Source: an uncultured Lachnospiraceae bacterium (lineage in GTDB: Bacteria > Bacillota > Clostridia > Lachnospirales > Lachnospiraceae). From it: a stretch of DNA of 64,000 nt. Location of the stretch: positions 62,001 to 126,000 of the forward strand of contig CACZBD010000006.1 of the NCBI GenBank assembly GCA_902779305.1, given 5' to 3'. The position numbers and the translations under genes were made by a program. How positions within the stretch are numbered: the first letter of the stretch is position 1; the number at the start of each line of letters is the position of its first letter. Shown here piece by piece: positions 16,012-24,587 of this stretch. The notes beneath the pieces are model-generated. The model saw only the letters and a program-made list of their open reading frames with translations, ran no database searches and was not told the origin of the DNA.

Positions 16012-17220
16012 TTATTCCTCTTCAGTTGACTTCTCTTCCTCAACTGCTTCTGTAGATTCTTCAACCTGCTCTTTTACTTCTTCCGCTGCATCCTCTGCAA
16101 CCGCTTCTTCTGCAACTTCTTCTGCTGTTTCTTCTGCTGATTCTTCTGCAGGGCTTTCTTCCGGAAGCGGATCCAGAAGCGCTTTCACGCTCAGGCTGAT
16201 CTTTTTGTCGGCAGGATTAAAATCAACGATCTTGGCGGTCACTTCATCGCCGACATGGAGTACATCGCCGGGTTTCTCGATATGTTCTCTGCTGATCTGG
16301 GATACATGGAGTAAAGCATCAATGCCGGGCTCCAGTTCCACGAACGCGCCGAAATCTGTCATTCTTGCGACTTTACCGGTAACTACGTTTCCGATCGCAA
16401 ATTTCTCATCCGCGCCGATCCAGGGATTCTCATCTTCAAACTTCATGGAAAGGGCGATCTTGCTGCCGCTGATGTCTTTGATGAAGACTCTGACCTTCTG
16501 TCCGGATTTGAAAACTTTCTTCGGATTCTCAACTCTGCCCCAGGACATTTCGGAAATGTGCAGCAGTCCGTCTGCGCCGCCGATATCGATAAATACACCG
16601 AAATCCGTAACGTTCTTGACGATGCCTTCCACAACATCACCGACTGCGATCCGCTCGAACAGTTCCTTCTGCTGTTTCTCTTTCTCTGCCATCAGAAGCT
16701 GTTTTCTGTCGCCGATGATCCTGCGCTTGCGGGGATTAAACTCGGTAAGAACAAACTCGATCTCCTGACCCATGTATTTGCTGAGATCTTTTTCGTAAGT
16801 GTCGCTGACAAGGCTGGCCGGGATGAATACACGGGATTCTTCCACGGTCACATTCAGTCCGCCGTCCACAACAAGCGTAACCGGAGCTTTTAAAACTTCC
16901 TGGTTGTTGAACGCTTCTTCGAGTCTCTTATTGCCCTTGTCGGCTGCGATCCTCTTGTACGAAAGCAGAACCTGTCCTTCGCCGTCGTTGACTTTTAATA
17001 CTTTCACTTCCATGGGATCCCCAACCTTGACACAGGTGGTAAGATCCAGATTCGGTGTGTTGGAATACTCATTTCTGGTTACGATACCATCGGATTTGTA
17101 GCCGATGTTCAGGATGATCTCATCGGGCTTCACATCGATGACAGTGCCTTCAACTACCTCTCCGTTGTGTATAGTTTTGAATGATTCTTCCAGCATTTGT
17201 TCAAAAGTAAGTTCTGACAT
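16012..17220 (-). CDS. rpsA: ribosomal protein S1-like protein
   Basis: The 402-residue protein has four S1 (OB-fold) RNA-binding domains: about residues 20-90, a weaker one at 105-170, and strong copies at 190-258 (VTDFGVFIDIGGADGLLHISEM) and 275-345 (MTDFGAFVELEPGIDALLHVS). A tail of roughly 55 residues rich in Glu and Ala follows. Four-domain S1 homologues are normal for Firmicutes. Start 17220 is chosen because GAGGAGG precedes it. The gene begins inside ispH (20-base overlap), so its translation is probably coupled to ispH. Confidence 0.9.
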   Translation of the reverse strand: MSELTFEQMLEESFKTIHNGEVVEGTVIDVKPDEIILNIGYKSDGIVTRNEYSNTPNLDLTTCVKVGDPMEVKVLKVNDGEGQVLLSYKRIAADKGNKRLEEAFNNQEVLKAPVTLVVDGGLNVTVEESRVFIPASLVSDTYEKDLSKYMGQEIEFVLTEFNPRKRRIIGDRKQLLMAEKEKQQKELFERIAVGDVVEGIVKNVTDFGVFIDIGGADGLLHISEMSWGRVENPKKVFKSGQKVRVFIKDISGSKIALSMKFEDENPWIGADEKFAIGNVVTGKVARMTDFGAFVELEPGIDALLHVSQISREHIEKPGDVLHVGDEVTAKIVDFNPADKKISLSVKALLDPLPEESPAEESAEETAEEVAEEAVAEDAAEEVKEQVEESTEAVEEEKSTEEE

Positions 17221-18055
17221 ATTTTTGAACCTCCTCAATAATAGTTTTCGGGGTGGAAGCCCCCGCGGTAATTCCTACACAAGAGATAGAATCGGCTGAC
17301 CTCATCAAGTCGTCTAGTGTCTGTATGTACTGCGTGTTCTCGCATTCACGCCTACATATCTCATAGAGTTTTTGCGTGTTGGAGCTGTGCAAGCCTCCGA
17401 TCACGATCATCGCATCCACCTTTGAGGCGATCTCCTTAGCCTCCGTCTGGCGCTCAAAAGTGGCATTGCAAATAGTATTCACAACAATAACATGATACCC
17501 TTTTTTTTCGAAAATAGCAACCAAATCTTGAAATTTCTTTTGCTGGAAGGTTGTCTGTGAAACAATGCAAATATCAAGGTTTTCCGGGTTTGAAAATGCT
17601 TCCGCCTGCGCAGCGTTTTCGATGACGACCGCAGGCCGGTCTTTTGTGCACCAGCCCTTGATTCCTTCGACCTCCGGATGCGTGTCCGATCCGATGATGA
17701 TGACCTGCTGTCCCCTGGATGTCGCTTCCCAGACCACATTATGGATCTTTTTCACGAAAGGACAGGTCGCATCCACGATCGTAAGGCCCTGTGCCGTGAT
17801 CTTGTCCTGGATCCTTTTGGAGACGCCGTGGGAGCGGATGATCACGATCCCTTCCGAGAGTTTGTCAAGACCGGCTTCCGTTTCGATCACCTCAACTCCT
17901 TTTTCCTTCAGATCGTCAACGACCTGTTCGTTATGGATGATCGGCCCGTAAGTATAGATCTTTTCAGCCTTCCCGATCTGTTCGTAGACCATTTCGACCG
18001 CGCGTTTCACGCCGAAGCAGAACCCTGCCGTTTTTGCAACGATCACCTCAGCCAT
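17201..18055 (-). CDS. ispH: 4-hydroxy-3-methylbut-2-enyl diphosphate reductase
   Basis: IspH makes IPP and DMAPP in the last step of the MEP isoprenoid pathway, using a [4Fe-4S] cluster. The 284-residue protein has the conserved N-terminal cysteine in AGFCFGVKRAVE, TCPFVKK with the second cysteine, and ICNATFERQ with the third. The ATG at 18055 overlaps the cmk stop by eight bases (ATGGCTGA). In several Clostridia ispH and the S1 gene are fused; here they are separate reading frames that overlap. Confidence 0.94.
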   Translation of the reverse strand: MAEVIVAKTAGFCFGVKRAVEMVYEQIGKAEKIYTYGPIIHNEQVVDDLKEKGVEVIETEAGLDKLSEGIVIIRSHGVSKRIQDKITAQGLTIVDATCPFVKKIHNVVWEATSRGQQVIIIGSDTHPEVEGIKGWCTKDRPAVVIENAAQAEAFSNPENLDICIVSQTTFQQKKFQDLVAIFEKKGYHVIVVNTICNATFERQTEAKEIASKVDAMIVIGGLHSSNTQKLYEICRRECENTQYIQTLDDLMRSADSISCVGITAGASTPKTIIEEVQKYVRTYF

Positions 18056-18707
18056 CTGATAACTCCATGATCTTTGCAATGACCTCATCGATCGTCATAT
18101 CGGAAGTATCCACAAGAACGGCATCCTCTGCCTGTCTTAAGGGAGAAGCCGCACGGGTCGTGTCCCTCTCATCACGTTTGATGATATCTTCCTCGATCTG
18201 TTTTAAATCACAGGGAACACCCTTTTCCACAAGCTCGTCATAGCGTCTCTTTGCGCGGACTTTGGCGCTTGCGGTCAAAAAGATCTTGCAGTGCGCATCA
18301 GGCAGCACGACCGTTCCGATGTCCCGTCCGTCCATGACAACATCACAGTTCTTTGCCAGTTTCTGCTGTCTTTCCACCATGATCTCACGGACTCTTGCGA
18401 TCGCGGAACATGCACTGGCCATATTCCCGACGGCTTCCGTACGGATGAGACCGTTGACATTCTCTGAATCCAGAAGCACGACCTGCTCTCCGTTTTCAAA
18501 CGCGATGGATACATCCGCCTTTTCGCAGGCAGCGATCACGGCCGCCTCATCTGCCGCATCGATCTTGTTTCTGAGAAGATACAGCCCAAGCGCGCGGTAC
18601 ATCGCGCCCGTATCCACATAGATCAGACCTTTTTTCTTCGCAACAGCCTTTGCGATGGTGCTTTTTCCGGCTCCGGCCGGTCCGTCAATGGCAATATGAT
18701 GGTTCAT
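18048..18707 (-). CDS. cmk: cytidylate kinase
   Basis: Cmk phosphorylates CMP and dCMP. The 219-residue protein has the P-loop GPAGAGKST, the NMP-binding segment with YVDTGAMYRA, and MDGRDIGTVV followed by RAKRRYDEL. Start 18707 follows AGGAGG at good spacing; the 32-codon upstream extension overlaps the previous gene and is rejected. The baiN-cmk-ispH order is common in Clostridia. Confidence 0.94.
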   Translation of the reverse strand: MNHHIAIDGPAGAGKSTIAKAVAKKKGLIYVDTGAMYRALGLYLLRNKIDAADEAAVIAACEKADVSIAFENGEQVVLLDSENVNGLIRTEAVGNMASACSAIARVREIMVERQQKLAKNCDVVMDGRDIGTVVLPDAHCKIFLTASAKVRAKRRYDELVEKGVPCDLKQIEEDIIKRDERDTTRAASPLRQAEDAVLVDTSDMTIDEVIAKIMELSDG

Positions 18708-18723
18708 GTTTTCCTCCTGTTTA

Positions 18724-19947
18724 TCAACAAATACTGTTTCCGGAAAGATGTCCCGTGCTCCATGCGATCTGCAGGTTGTATCCTCCGGTCTGCGCATCCA
18801 CATCGATCATTTCGCCTGCCACATACAGGCCTTTGTACTTCTTCACCGCCATGGTCTTCGGATCGATCTGCGATGTTTTCACACCGCCTCTTGTGATGAT
18901 CGCTTCCGTAAACCCGCGGTTGCCGTTCACCGTGCAGGTAAAATGCTTGAGGAGTTGCACGAGATCCCTGCGCTCCTCTTTCGTGATGTCATGAACGGGT
19001 TTGAATTCGGAACAGGACAGCCTTCCTGTCACAACAGGGATCATTTTGGCGGGAAGCAGTTTGGAAAGCGCATTGCGAAACTGCTTATTCTTAGCTTCGT
19101 CAAAATCACGGAGAATCCTCTCATCCAGTTCCTTTTCCGTTAACGCCGGCTTCAGATCGATCACGACTTTCGGCTTCTTTAAATAGTCCTTTTCGTCAAG
19201 ATAACAGCTTCCGCTTAAGATCAACGGACCGCTGAGTCCGAAGTGCGTAAACAGCATCTCGCCGAATCCTTCGTAGCGCTCTTTTTGATCCACCAGGATC
19301 TTAACGGCCACATTTTTCAGCGATAGCCCCTGCAAAAGCGGGATATCCTTTTCTTCCACCGTAAGCGGTACCAGAGACGGACTCGCTTCGGTAAGATCCA
19401 CATTCAGGTCTTGCATGATCCGCCAGGTATCCCCGTCGGCACCGCAGGACGGATAGGATCTTCCGCCAAGCGCAAGGATCACGGCATCGGCAGGAAAATC
19501 CCCCCGATCGGTCTTAACACCGCACACCTTTTCTTCTGCAAGCAGGACCTTTGTAAGTTTCGTATTGAGCCTGATACGGACATCAAGATCCCTAAGGCAC
19601 CTTTCCAATGTTTTGATCACATCGGAAGAATGATCCGATTGCGGGAACGCTCTGTTTCCTCTTTCGATCTTATATTTCATGCCGTGTGATTCAAAGAAAT
19701 CCATCACAGAGCGGCTGTCAAATCCGTAAAGCGCACTGTAGAGAAACTTCGGATTGGAAACGACGTGTTCAAAGAAAGCTTCGGGTTCACAGGCGTTCGT
19801 AAAATTGCAACGCCCTTTCCCTGTAATAAACAGCTTTTTCCCGAGCTTTTCGTTCTTTTCGATAAGCGTGACGTGATGATGACCTGTCGCTGCAAAGATC
19901 GCGGCCATCATTCCTGCGGCTCCGCCGCCGACAACAACGACTTCCAT
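18724..19947 (-). CDS. HI0933/BaiN-family flavoprotein (NAD(P)/FAD-dependent oxidoreductase)
   Basis: The 407-residue protein begins with the FAD-binding VVGGGAAGMMAA motif and contains the family's GKGRCNFTNA and TRGGVKTSQIDPKTM segments, ending YNLQIAWSTGHLSG. Members of the family include BaiN, linked to bile-acid metabolism in Clostridium, but most have no proven substrate. It starts two bases after the tetR stop. Its regular position before cmk in Clostridia argues for a housekeeping role rather than bile-acid use. Confidence 0.88.
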   Translation of the reverse strand: MEVVVVGGGAAGMMAAIFAATGHHHVTLIEKNEKLGKKLFITGKGRCNFTNACEPEAFFEHVVSNPKFLYSALYGFDSRSVMDFFESHGMKYKIERGNRAFPQSDHSSDVIKTLERCLRDLDVRIRLNTKLTKVLLAEEKVCGVKTDRGDFPADAVILALGGRSYPSCGADGDTWRIMQDLNVDLTEASPSLVPLTVEEKDIPLLQGLSLKNVAVKILVDQKERYEGFGEMLFTHFGLSGPLILSGSCYLDEKDYLKKPKVVIDLKPALTEKELDERILRDFDEAKNKQFRNALSKLLPAKMIPVVTGRLSCSEFKPVHDITKEERRDLVQLLKHFTCTVNGNRGFTEAIITRGGVKTSQIDPKTMAVKKYKGLYVAGEMIDVDAQTGGYNLQIAWSTGHLSGNSIC

Positions 19948-19949
19948 GT

Positions 19950-20504
19950 TTACTCTCTGCTGAATTTGGTAACCGCTTCTTCCAGCATGGGGATGACTTC
20001 CTCTCTGGAAAGATCAAATTCCCCGTTTGTAGCCATGCAGGCCATTCCGTGCATGAACACAAAGATCTTCATGAAAATATCTCCGGCATGGGCCATGTTC
20101 AGATTCGGGATCTTCTTGATCTCCGTGATCACGAAACTGTGTTCCTTGCCGTTGATCAGATCATACATCGTGTTCTCATCATCATGCGGAGATAAAAACA
20201 ACAAGCGGAACAGATTCAGCTCTTCCTTTGCAAACTGGATATAGCATAAGCCAAGATCGACAAACGGGATCACATTATTCTTTTCAAATTTCAGACAATA
20301 ATCTTCGTAAAATGCTTTTGCCTTTTCAAACAGCTCGGCATACAGTTCCTCCATGTTGCGGTAAACACGGAAGATCGGCTGCGTGGAACAACCGATGTAG
20401 GAAGCAAGTTTTCTTGCAGTGACCATTGCGATTCCCTGTTCCCTGAGCAGCGAGAATGCGCCGTCCAGTATGATCTGCTTTGTGATCTGCTCTTTTCTTG
20501 CCAT
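19950..20504 (-). CDS. TetR-family transcriptional regulator
   Basis: The 184-residue protein has an N-terminal TetR helix-turn-helix (about residues 8-50: ILDGAFSLLREQGIAMVTARKLASYIG) and a helical C-terminal ligand/dimerisation domain. GGAGGG precedes the ATG. It heads a run of six genes (tetR, baiN-like, cmk, ispH, rpsA, cheR) with gaps of no more than about 16 bases or overlaps. Its own promoter contains an inverted repeat, so autoregulation is likely. Confidence 0.88.
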   Translation of the reverse strand: MARKEQITKQIILDGAFSLLREQGIAMVTARKLASYIGCSTQPIFRVYRNMEELYAELFEKAKAFYEDYCLKFEKNNVIPFVDLGLCYIQFAKEELNLFRLLFLSPHDDENTMYDLINGKEHSFVITEIKKIPNLNMAHAGDIFMKIFVFMHGMACMATNGEFDLSREEVIPMLEEAVTKFSRE

Positions 20505-20533
20505 AATACCCTCCGGATAAGATTAAGAATGAA

Positions 20534-20560
20534 AACGGGCAGCCGCAAAGGCTGCCCGTT
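20534..20560 (-). terminator. terminator after the decarboxylase operon
   Basis: An 11-bp perfect stem, AACGGGCAGCC (20534-20544) with GGCTGCCCGTT (20550-20560), has a five-base loop. On the minus strand it is followed by TTTTCATTCTT. It terminates transcripts from the oadA side; it also overlaps the start of the tetR transcript. Confidence 0.75.
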
Positions 20561-20561
20561 G

Positions 20562-20578
20562 ATTATAACATACGTTAT
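20562..20578 (-). promoter_or_regulatory. tetR extended -10 with overlapping inverted repeat
   Basis: On the minus strand TGTTATAAT (-10 at 20562-20567) is an extended -10. It overlaps ATAAC-ATAC-GTTAT (20565-20578 on the plus strand), a 5-4-5 inverted repeat suited to a dimeric repressor. No good -35 is visible. TetR autorepression is the simplest reading. Confidence 0.5.
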
Positions 20579-20607
20579 GCTATCGTGCATACTGTTTTTT
20601 GAAAAAA

Positions 20608-22041
20608 TTATACAGGATAAGTTTTATCTTCCTGATTTGCCTTGGTCAGGTCCACTTTCGACTGCTGCGCTTCACGGTATTTGAAGAAGTCCGTAGCAAC
20701 CTGCGGGAACAGTGCATAAGACAGAACGTCTTCGTCCTGCTGTTTCCATTCGGCCATCTCGGATTCAAGCTTATCCAGCTCGTTCGTAAGACCTGCGGCA
20801 TCGGCGGAACGCTCCGTAAAGCGCTGCTCGCCCGGAATGACCTTGTCGATGACTTCCTGGTTCATCGGCTTGATCGTCTGGCCGTATTTGCCGCGGAGCA
20901 TATCCTTGGTCTCCTTAGTCGCCATCTTGTATCTCTCGCCGTAAAGCACGTTGAATACAGCCTGTGTGCCGACGATCTGAGAAGAAGGTGTTACCAGAGG
21001 CGGCTCACCGAGATCTTTACGCACTCTCGGGATCTCCTTCAGCACTTCTTCGTATTTATCTTCCGCATTCTGCTCTTTCAGCTGGCTGATCATGTTGGAA
21101 AGCATACCGCCCGGTACCTGATACAGCAGCGTCTTGATGTTTACGCCAAGGGATTTCGTGCTCATCAGACCGCTGGCTAAGCATTCTTCTCTGTAAGGTC
21201 TGAAGTAGTCTGCGATCTCCGCGAGCAGATTCTGGTCAAATCCTGTATCATAAGGGGTTCCTTTGAATGTTTCGACCATAACTTCGGTTGCAGGCTGAGA
21301 TGTTCCGAGCGCAAACGGAGAGATCGCACAGTCGATCACGTCCACGCCGGCCTCAACAGCTTTTAAGTAGGTCATGCTGGCAACACCGGAAGTATAATGC
21401 GTATGCAGCTGGATCGGCAGCTTGGTCTGTGACTTCATGGCCGTGATCAGTTCCGTAGCCTTATAGGGCACAAGAAGACCTGCCATATCCTTGATACAGA
21501 TGGAATCGGCACCCATTTCTTCGATCTTTTTGGCTGTCTCTGCCCAGTAATCCAATGTGTAGGCATCTCCGAGCGTATAGGACAGTGCGATCTGCGCATG
21601 ACCTTTTCCGCTTCTTTCTTTTTCCTTGTTGGTCGCATCAACTGCAGCCTTTAAGTTACGAAGGTCATTTAAGCAGTCGAAGATCCTGATGATGTCGATA
21701 CCGTTTGCGATGGATTTCTGTACGAAATATTCCACAACATCATCCGCATAAGGGCGATAACCCAGAATGTTCTGTCCTCTGAAGAGCATCTGCAGTTTCG
21801 TGTTCTTCACGCCGTCGCGGATCTTTCTTAAACGATCCCAGGGATCTTCCTTCAGGAAACGCAGGGAAGCATCAAAAGTCGCGCCGCCCCAGCATTCCAG
21901 GGAATGATAGCCGACCTTGTCAAGCTTATCAAGGATCGGGAGCATGATCTCTGTAGGCATTCTGGTCGCGATCAGGGACTGATGCGCATCACGGAGAATG
22001 GTTTCAGTGATCTTGATTGGTTTCTTCTCTATTTCTGACAT
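20608..22041 (-). CDS. oadA: oxaloacetate decarboxylase-type carboxyltransferase (OadA, 5S-like)
   Basis: The 477-residue protein is the carboxyltransferase that moves CO2 between oxaloacetate/pyruvate and biotin. It shows TILRDAHQSLIATR, the LECWGGATFDASLRFL segment and the HTHYTSG metal-binding histidines. It stops after the conserved carboxyltransferase and helical parts and lacks a biotin domain, which is supplied by the separate carrier gene at 23367. It is the last gene of the operon, separated from oadB by a 119-bp structured element. Confidence 0.9.
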   Translation of the reverse strand: MSEIEKKPIKITETILRDAHQSLIATRMPTEIMLPILDKLDKVGYHSLECWGGATFDASLRFLKEDPWDRLRKIRDGVKNTKLQMLFRGQNILGYRPYADDVVEYFVQKSIANGIDIIRIFDCLNDLRNLKAAVDATNKEKERSGKGHAQIALSYTLGDAYTLDYWAETAKKIEEMGADSICIKDMAGLLVPYKATELITAMKSQTKLPIQLHTHYTSGVASMTYLKAVEAGVDVIDCAISPFALGTSQPATEVMVETFKGTPYDTGFDQNLLAEIADYFRPYREECLASGLMSTKSLGVNIKTLLYQVPGGMLSNMISQLKEQNAEDKYEEVLKEIPRVRKDLGEPPLVTPSSQIVGTQAVFNVLYGERYKMATKETKDMLRGKYGQTIKPMNQEVIDKVIPGEQRFTERSADAAGLTNELDKLESEMAEWKQQDEDVLSYALFPQVATDFFKYREAQQSKVDLTKANQEDKTYPV

Positions 22042-22079
22042 GGTTGTTCTCCTTTATTTTATGTTTAGCTGAACTATTC

Positions 22080-22198
22080 GCCGTGCAATTCGAAATTGCT
22101 TCGCAATTTCTCATCGCGGGCTGCGCCCTATGAGCCTCCAGCAATCCGTCTCATTCCGTGCAAGCACGATGAGCCGGATTTCTGTATCCTCGCACGGC
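22080..22198. repeat. 119-bp multi-hairpin intergenic element
   Basis: Outer arms GCCGTGC (22080-22086) and GCACGGC (22192-22198) enclose three hairpins. Hairpin 1 is GAAATTGC-TTC-GCAATTTC (22092-22110). Hairpin 2 pairs TCAT and GGGC with GCCC and ATGA (22111-22133). Hairpin 3 (22143-22180) pairs AATCCG, CTCAT and CGTGC with GCACG, ATGAG and CGGATT. The whole forms a closed four-way junction on either strand. It lies flush against the oadB stop codon and 38 bases before oadA. No second copy was noticed in the window. It could be a MITE-like repeat or an RNA element that sets oadA expression. Confidence 0.65.
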
Positions 22199-23350
22199 TT
22201 AGAATACTCCGAATATCGCCATAAATGTACCGGCTGCGACTGCGGTTCCGATCACGCCTGCGACGTTCGGACCCATGGCATGCATCAGCAGGAAGTTGGA
22301 AGGATCCGCTTCCGCGCCGACTTTCTGTGATACACGGGCAGCCATCGGAACGGCCGAAACACCGGCGGAACCGATCAGCGGGTTGACTTTTCCTTTCGTG
22401 ACTACGCACATGATCTTGCCGAACAGTACGCCGGCCGCGGTACCGAACGCAAACGCGATCAGACCGAGTGCCACGATCTTGAGCGTATCCAGATTCAGGA
22501 ACGCTTCCGCGCTTGTGGTCGCGCCGACCGATGTACCAAGCAGGATAACGACGATGTACATCAGTGCATTGCTTGCGGTTTCTGTCAACTGTCTTACCAC
22601 GCCGGACTCCTTGAACAGGTTACCGAGCATCAGCATACCTACCAAAGGAGCGGTTGTCGGCAGGATCAGGCAGACAACGATGGTGATGATGATCGGGAAC
22701 AAGATCTTCTCCAGTTTGCTGACCGGACGAAGCTGTTCCATCTTGATCTTACGTTCTTTCTTGGTCGTCAGAAGCTTCATGATCGGCGGCTGAATGATCG
22801 GAACCAGGGACATATAGGAATAAGCTGCCACCGCGATCGGACCGAGCAAAGTGGTCTGTCCGAGTTTGCCTGCCAGAAAGATCGATGTCGGGCCGTCAGC
22901 GCCGCCGATAATGGAGATCGCTGCAGCGGCTTTGTCATTGAATCCCATGGCAATGGCGCCAAAATATGCCGCATAGATACCGAACTGTGCCGCTGCTCCG
23001 AGCAGGAAGCTCTTCGGATTGGCGATCAGGGGACCGAAGTCCGTCATCGCGCCTACACCCATAAAGATCAGGGAAGGCAGGATCGCCCATTCATCCAGTA
23101 CATAGAAATAGTATAACAATCCGCCCGCGCCGCCTCCGGATGCTTCAACGGATCTGATGATATCCGGATAGATGTTGACAAGCAGCATACCAAACGCGAT
23201 CGGTGTCAAAAGTAACGGCTCAAAGCCTTTTCTTATCGCTAAATATAGGAAAACACACGCAACGGCAATCATGACAAAGTTACCACCGGTAAGTCCGAAG
23301 AATGCCGTCTGATGTAACAAATTTCCTACTGTATTTGCTACATATGACAT
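22199..23350 (-). CDS. oadB: Na+-pumping decarboxylase beta subunit
   Basis: The 383-residue membrane protein decarboxylates carboxybiotin and exports Na+. It has about ten hydrophobic segments and the conserved [16 protein letters not shown] region with the functional aspartate, plus [16 protein letters not shown]. It matches OadB/GcdB/MmdB family proteins. The neighbouring carrier protein and carboxyltransferases complete the pump. Confidence 0.93.
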   Translation of the reverse strand: MSYVANTVGNLLHQTAFFGLTGGNFVMIAVACVFLYLAIRKGFEPLLLTPIAFGMLLVNIYPDIIRSVEASGGGAGGLLYYFYVLDEWAILPSLIFMGVGAMTDFGPLIANPKSFLLGAAAQFGIYAAYFGAIAMGFNDKAAAAISIIGGADGPTSIFLAGKLGQTTLLGPIAVAAYSYMSLVPIIQPPIMKLLTTKKERKIKMEQLRPVSKLEKILFPIIITIVVCLILPTTAPLVGMLMLGNLFKESGVVRQLTETASNALMYIVVILLGTSVGATTSAEAFLNLDTLKIVALGLIAFAFGTAAGVLFGKIMCVVTKGKVNPLIGSAGVSAVPMAARVSQKVGAEADPSNFLLMHAMGPNVAGVIGTAVAAGTFMAIFGVF

Positions 23351-23366
23351 TTTATGACCTCCGTAA

Positions 23367-23732
23367 TTAGTTTAATGTTGCCAGTACCGTACCTGCTTCC
23401 ACGCTGTCGCCTACAGCAACGTCCACGCTTGCAACCGTACCGTCCTGCGGTGCGACCATCGGGATCTCCATCTTCATGGCTTCCAGAATGATCACGGTAT
23501 CTCCCTTTTTCACGGAGGCACCTACATTTGCTTCGATCTTGAATACTTTGCCGGCTGCGCCTGCTTCGATCTTTACGCTTCCGCTGCCTGCGCTTGCTGC
23601 GGGTTTTGCAGCCTCAGCTTTGGGGGCAGCCTTCGGAGCGGCTTTGGGAGCACTGCTCACCAGAGCGCCTTCGCCTTCTTCTACAGTAACATCGTATACT
23701 TTTCCGTTTACAGAAATGGTATAATTTTTCAT
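23367..23732 (-). CDS. biotin carboxyl carrier subunit
   Basis: The 121-residue protein has an N-terminal segment, an Ala/Pro/Lys linker built of repeated PKAA units (about residues 30-50) and a C-terminal biotinyl domain with the biotinylation motif EAMKMEIP. The carrier shuttles carboxybiotin between the carboxyltransferases and OadB. It starts 16 bases before oadB. The only biotin carrier in the operon, it must serve both carboxyltransferases. Confidence 0.93.
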   Translation of the reverse strand: MKNYTISVNGKVYDVTVEEGEGALVSSAPKAAPKAAPKAEAAKPAASAGSGSVKIEAGAAGKVFKIEANVGASVKKGDTVIILEAMKMEIPMVAPQDGTVASVDVAVGDSVEAGTVLATLN

Positions 23733-23750
23733 TTTTGTGTGTCCTCCTGT

Positions 23751-24569
23751 TTATCTTCTTCTCTTTATGGTTCTGACAACAAAATCATCCGTGCTTACCG
23801 GAATGCCGTTTGCGGATTCAAACGCAACGATCGCAGCCGTGATCACGGCAACAAGTTCGCCCTCATCCTCTTCTTCCGACATTTCTTCTTTTTCAATGAT
23901 CTGTTGGATCGGCTGGTCGATCACAGCATTTTTCTTTTCCTTTTTGGCCTGCATCGCTTTTTCGATCTTCGGGAAGATGCCGAAGCAGCTGATGATCAGG
24001 CAGAGCAGGATCAGGATCGCGAAAACGGTCCCCATGCCGATCAGTGTATTCAATCCCGCATTTTCCATCTTTTCGGCAAATGTCATCGTGACATTCGTCG
24101 TGCAGGATGTGATCGTTTTGTAATAATCATCTTTAAATACAAATTCTACATTAGCCTCTCTCGGAGCGCCGAGACTGTTCAGGGCATCGCCTACCACGGT
24201 AATGGTCACGATGATGGAAGTTCCTTTGGCATCGAACTCCGCGTTCGCATTCTTGATACTCGTCACATTACCGAGCTGTTCAACAGCTTTTTCCCAGGAA
24301 TCAACGCCGGCCTTCATGGCTTCGCCATCCAGATAAACGCCCATTCCCTCAAACTGCATTTCATATTCTTCTGCAGAAAGTCCTGCCAGATAATCCGCAA
24401 ACTGCTGATCCTTTGTATTCATCAAAATCTGGGATACAAGGGAGTACGCAACGCTTTCCAGATTCTGCGTGGTTTCGGGATCCACCGGTTTGCTCTCGGC
24501 AAGGATGCTGCAACCGTTCAGTGCGAAAAGACAGGCTGTGATGCATAATATTAATTTGATCTTCTTCAT
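23751..24569 (-). CDS. OadG-family lipoprotein, decarboxylase assembly subunit
   Basis: The 272-residue protein has a lipoprotein signal (lipobox LNGC, C20), an extracellular domain of about 165 residues, one membrane helix near 190-212 (GTVFAILILLCLIISC) and a charged cytoplasmic tail (about 215-272, Glu-rich). The helix plus tail resemble OadG/MmdD small subunits that hold the carboxyltransferase to the beta subunit. The added exported domain is much larger than classical OadG (about 80 residues) and its role is unknown. Start at 24569 gives a proper signal peptide; an ATG at 24581 adds four residues but touches the ribosome site. Confidence 0.78.
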   Translation of the reverse strand: MKKIKLILCITACLFALNGCSILAESKPVDPETTQNLESVAYSLVSQILMNTKDQQFADYLAGLSAEEYEMQFEGMGVYLDGEAMKAGVDSWEKAVEQLGNVTSIKNANAEFDAKGTSIIVTITVVGDALNSLGAPREANVEFVFKDDYYKTITSCTTNVTMTFAEKMENAGLNTLIGMGTVFAILILLCLIISCFGIFPKIEKAMQAKKEKKNAVIDQPIQQIIEKEEMSEEEDEGELVAVITAAIVAFESANGIPVSTDDFVVRTIKRRR

Positions 24570-24587
24570 ATGACAACCCATCCTTTC

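Noticed and set aside
23600-23660. Tandem short repeats in the biotin carrier gene
   Set aside because: They encode the Ala/Pro/Lys linker (PKAA units), a normal feature of these carriers.
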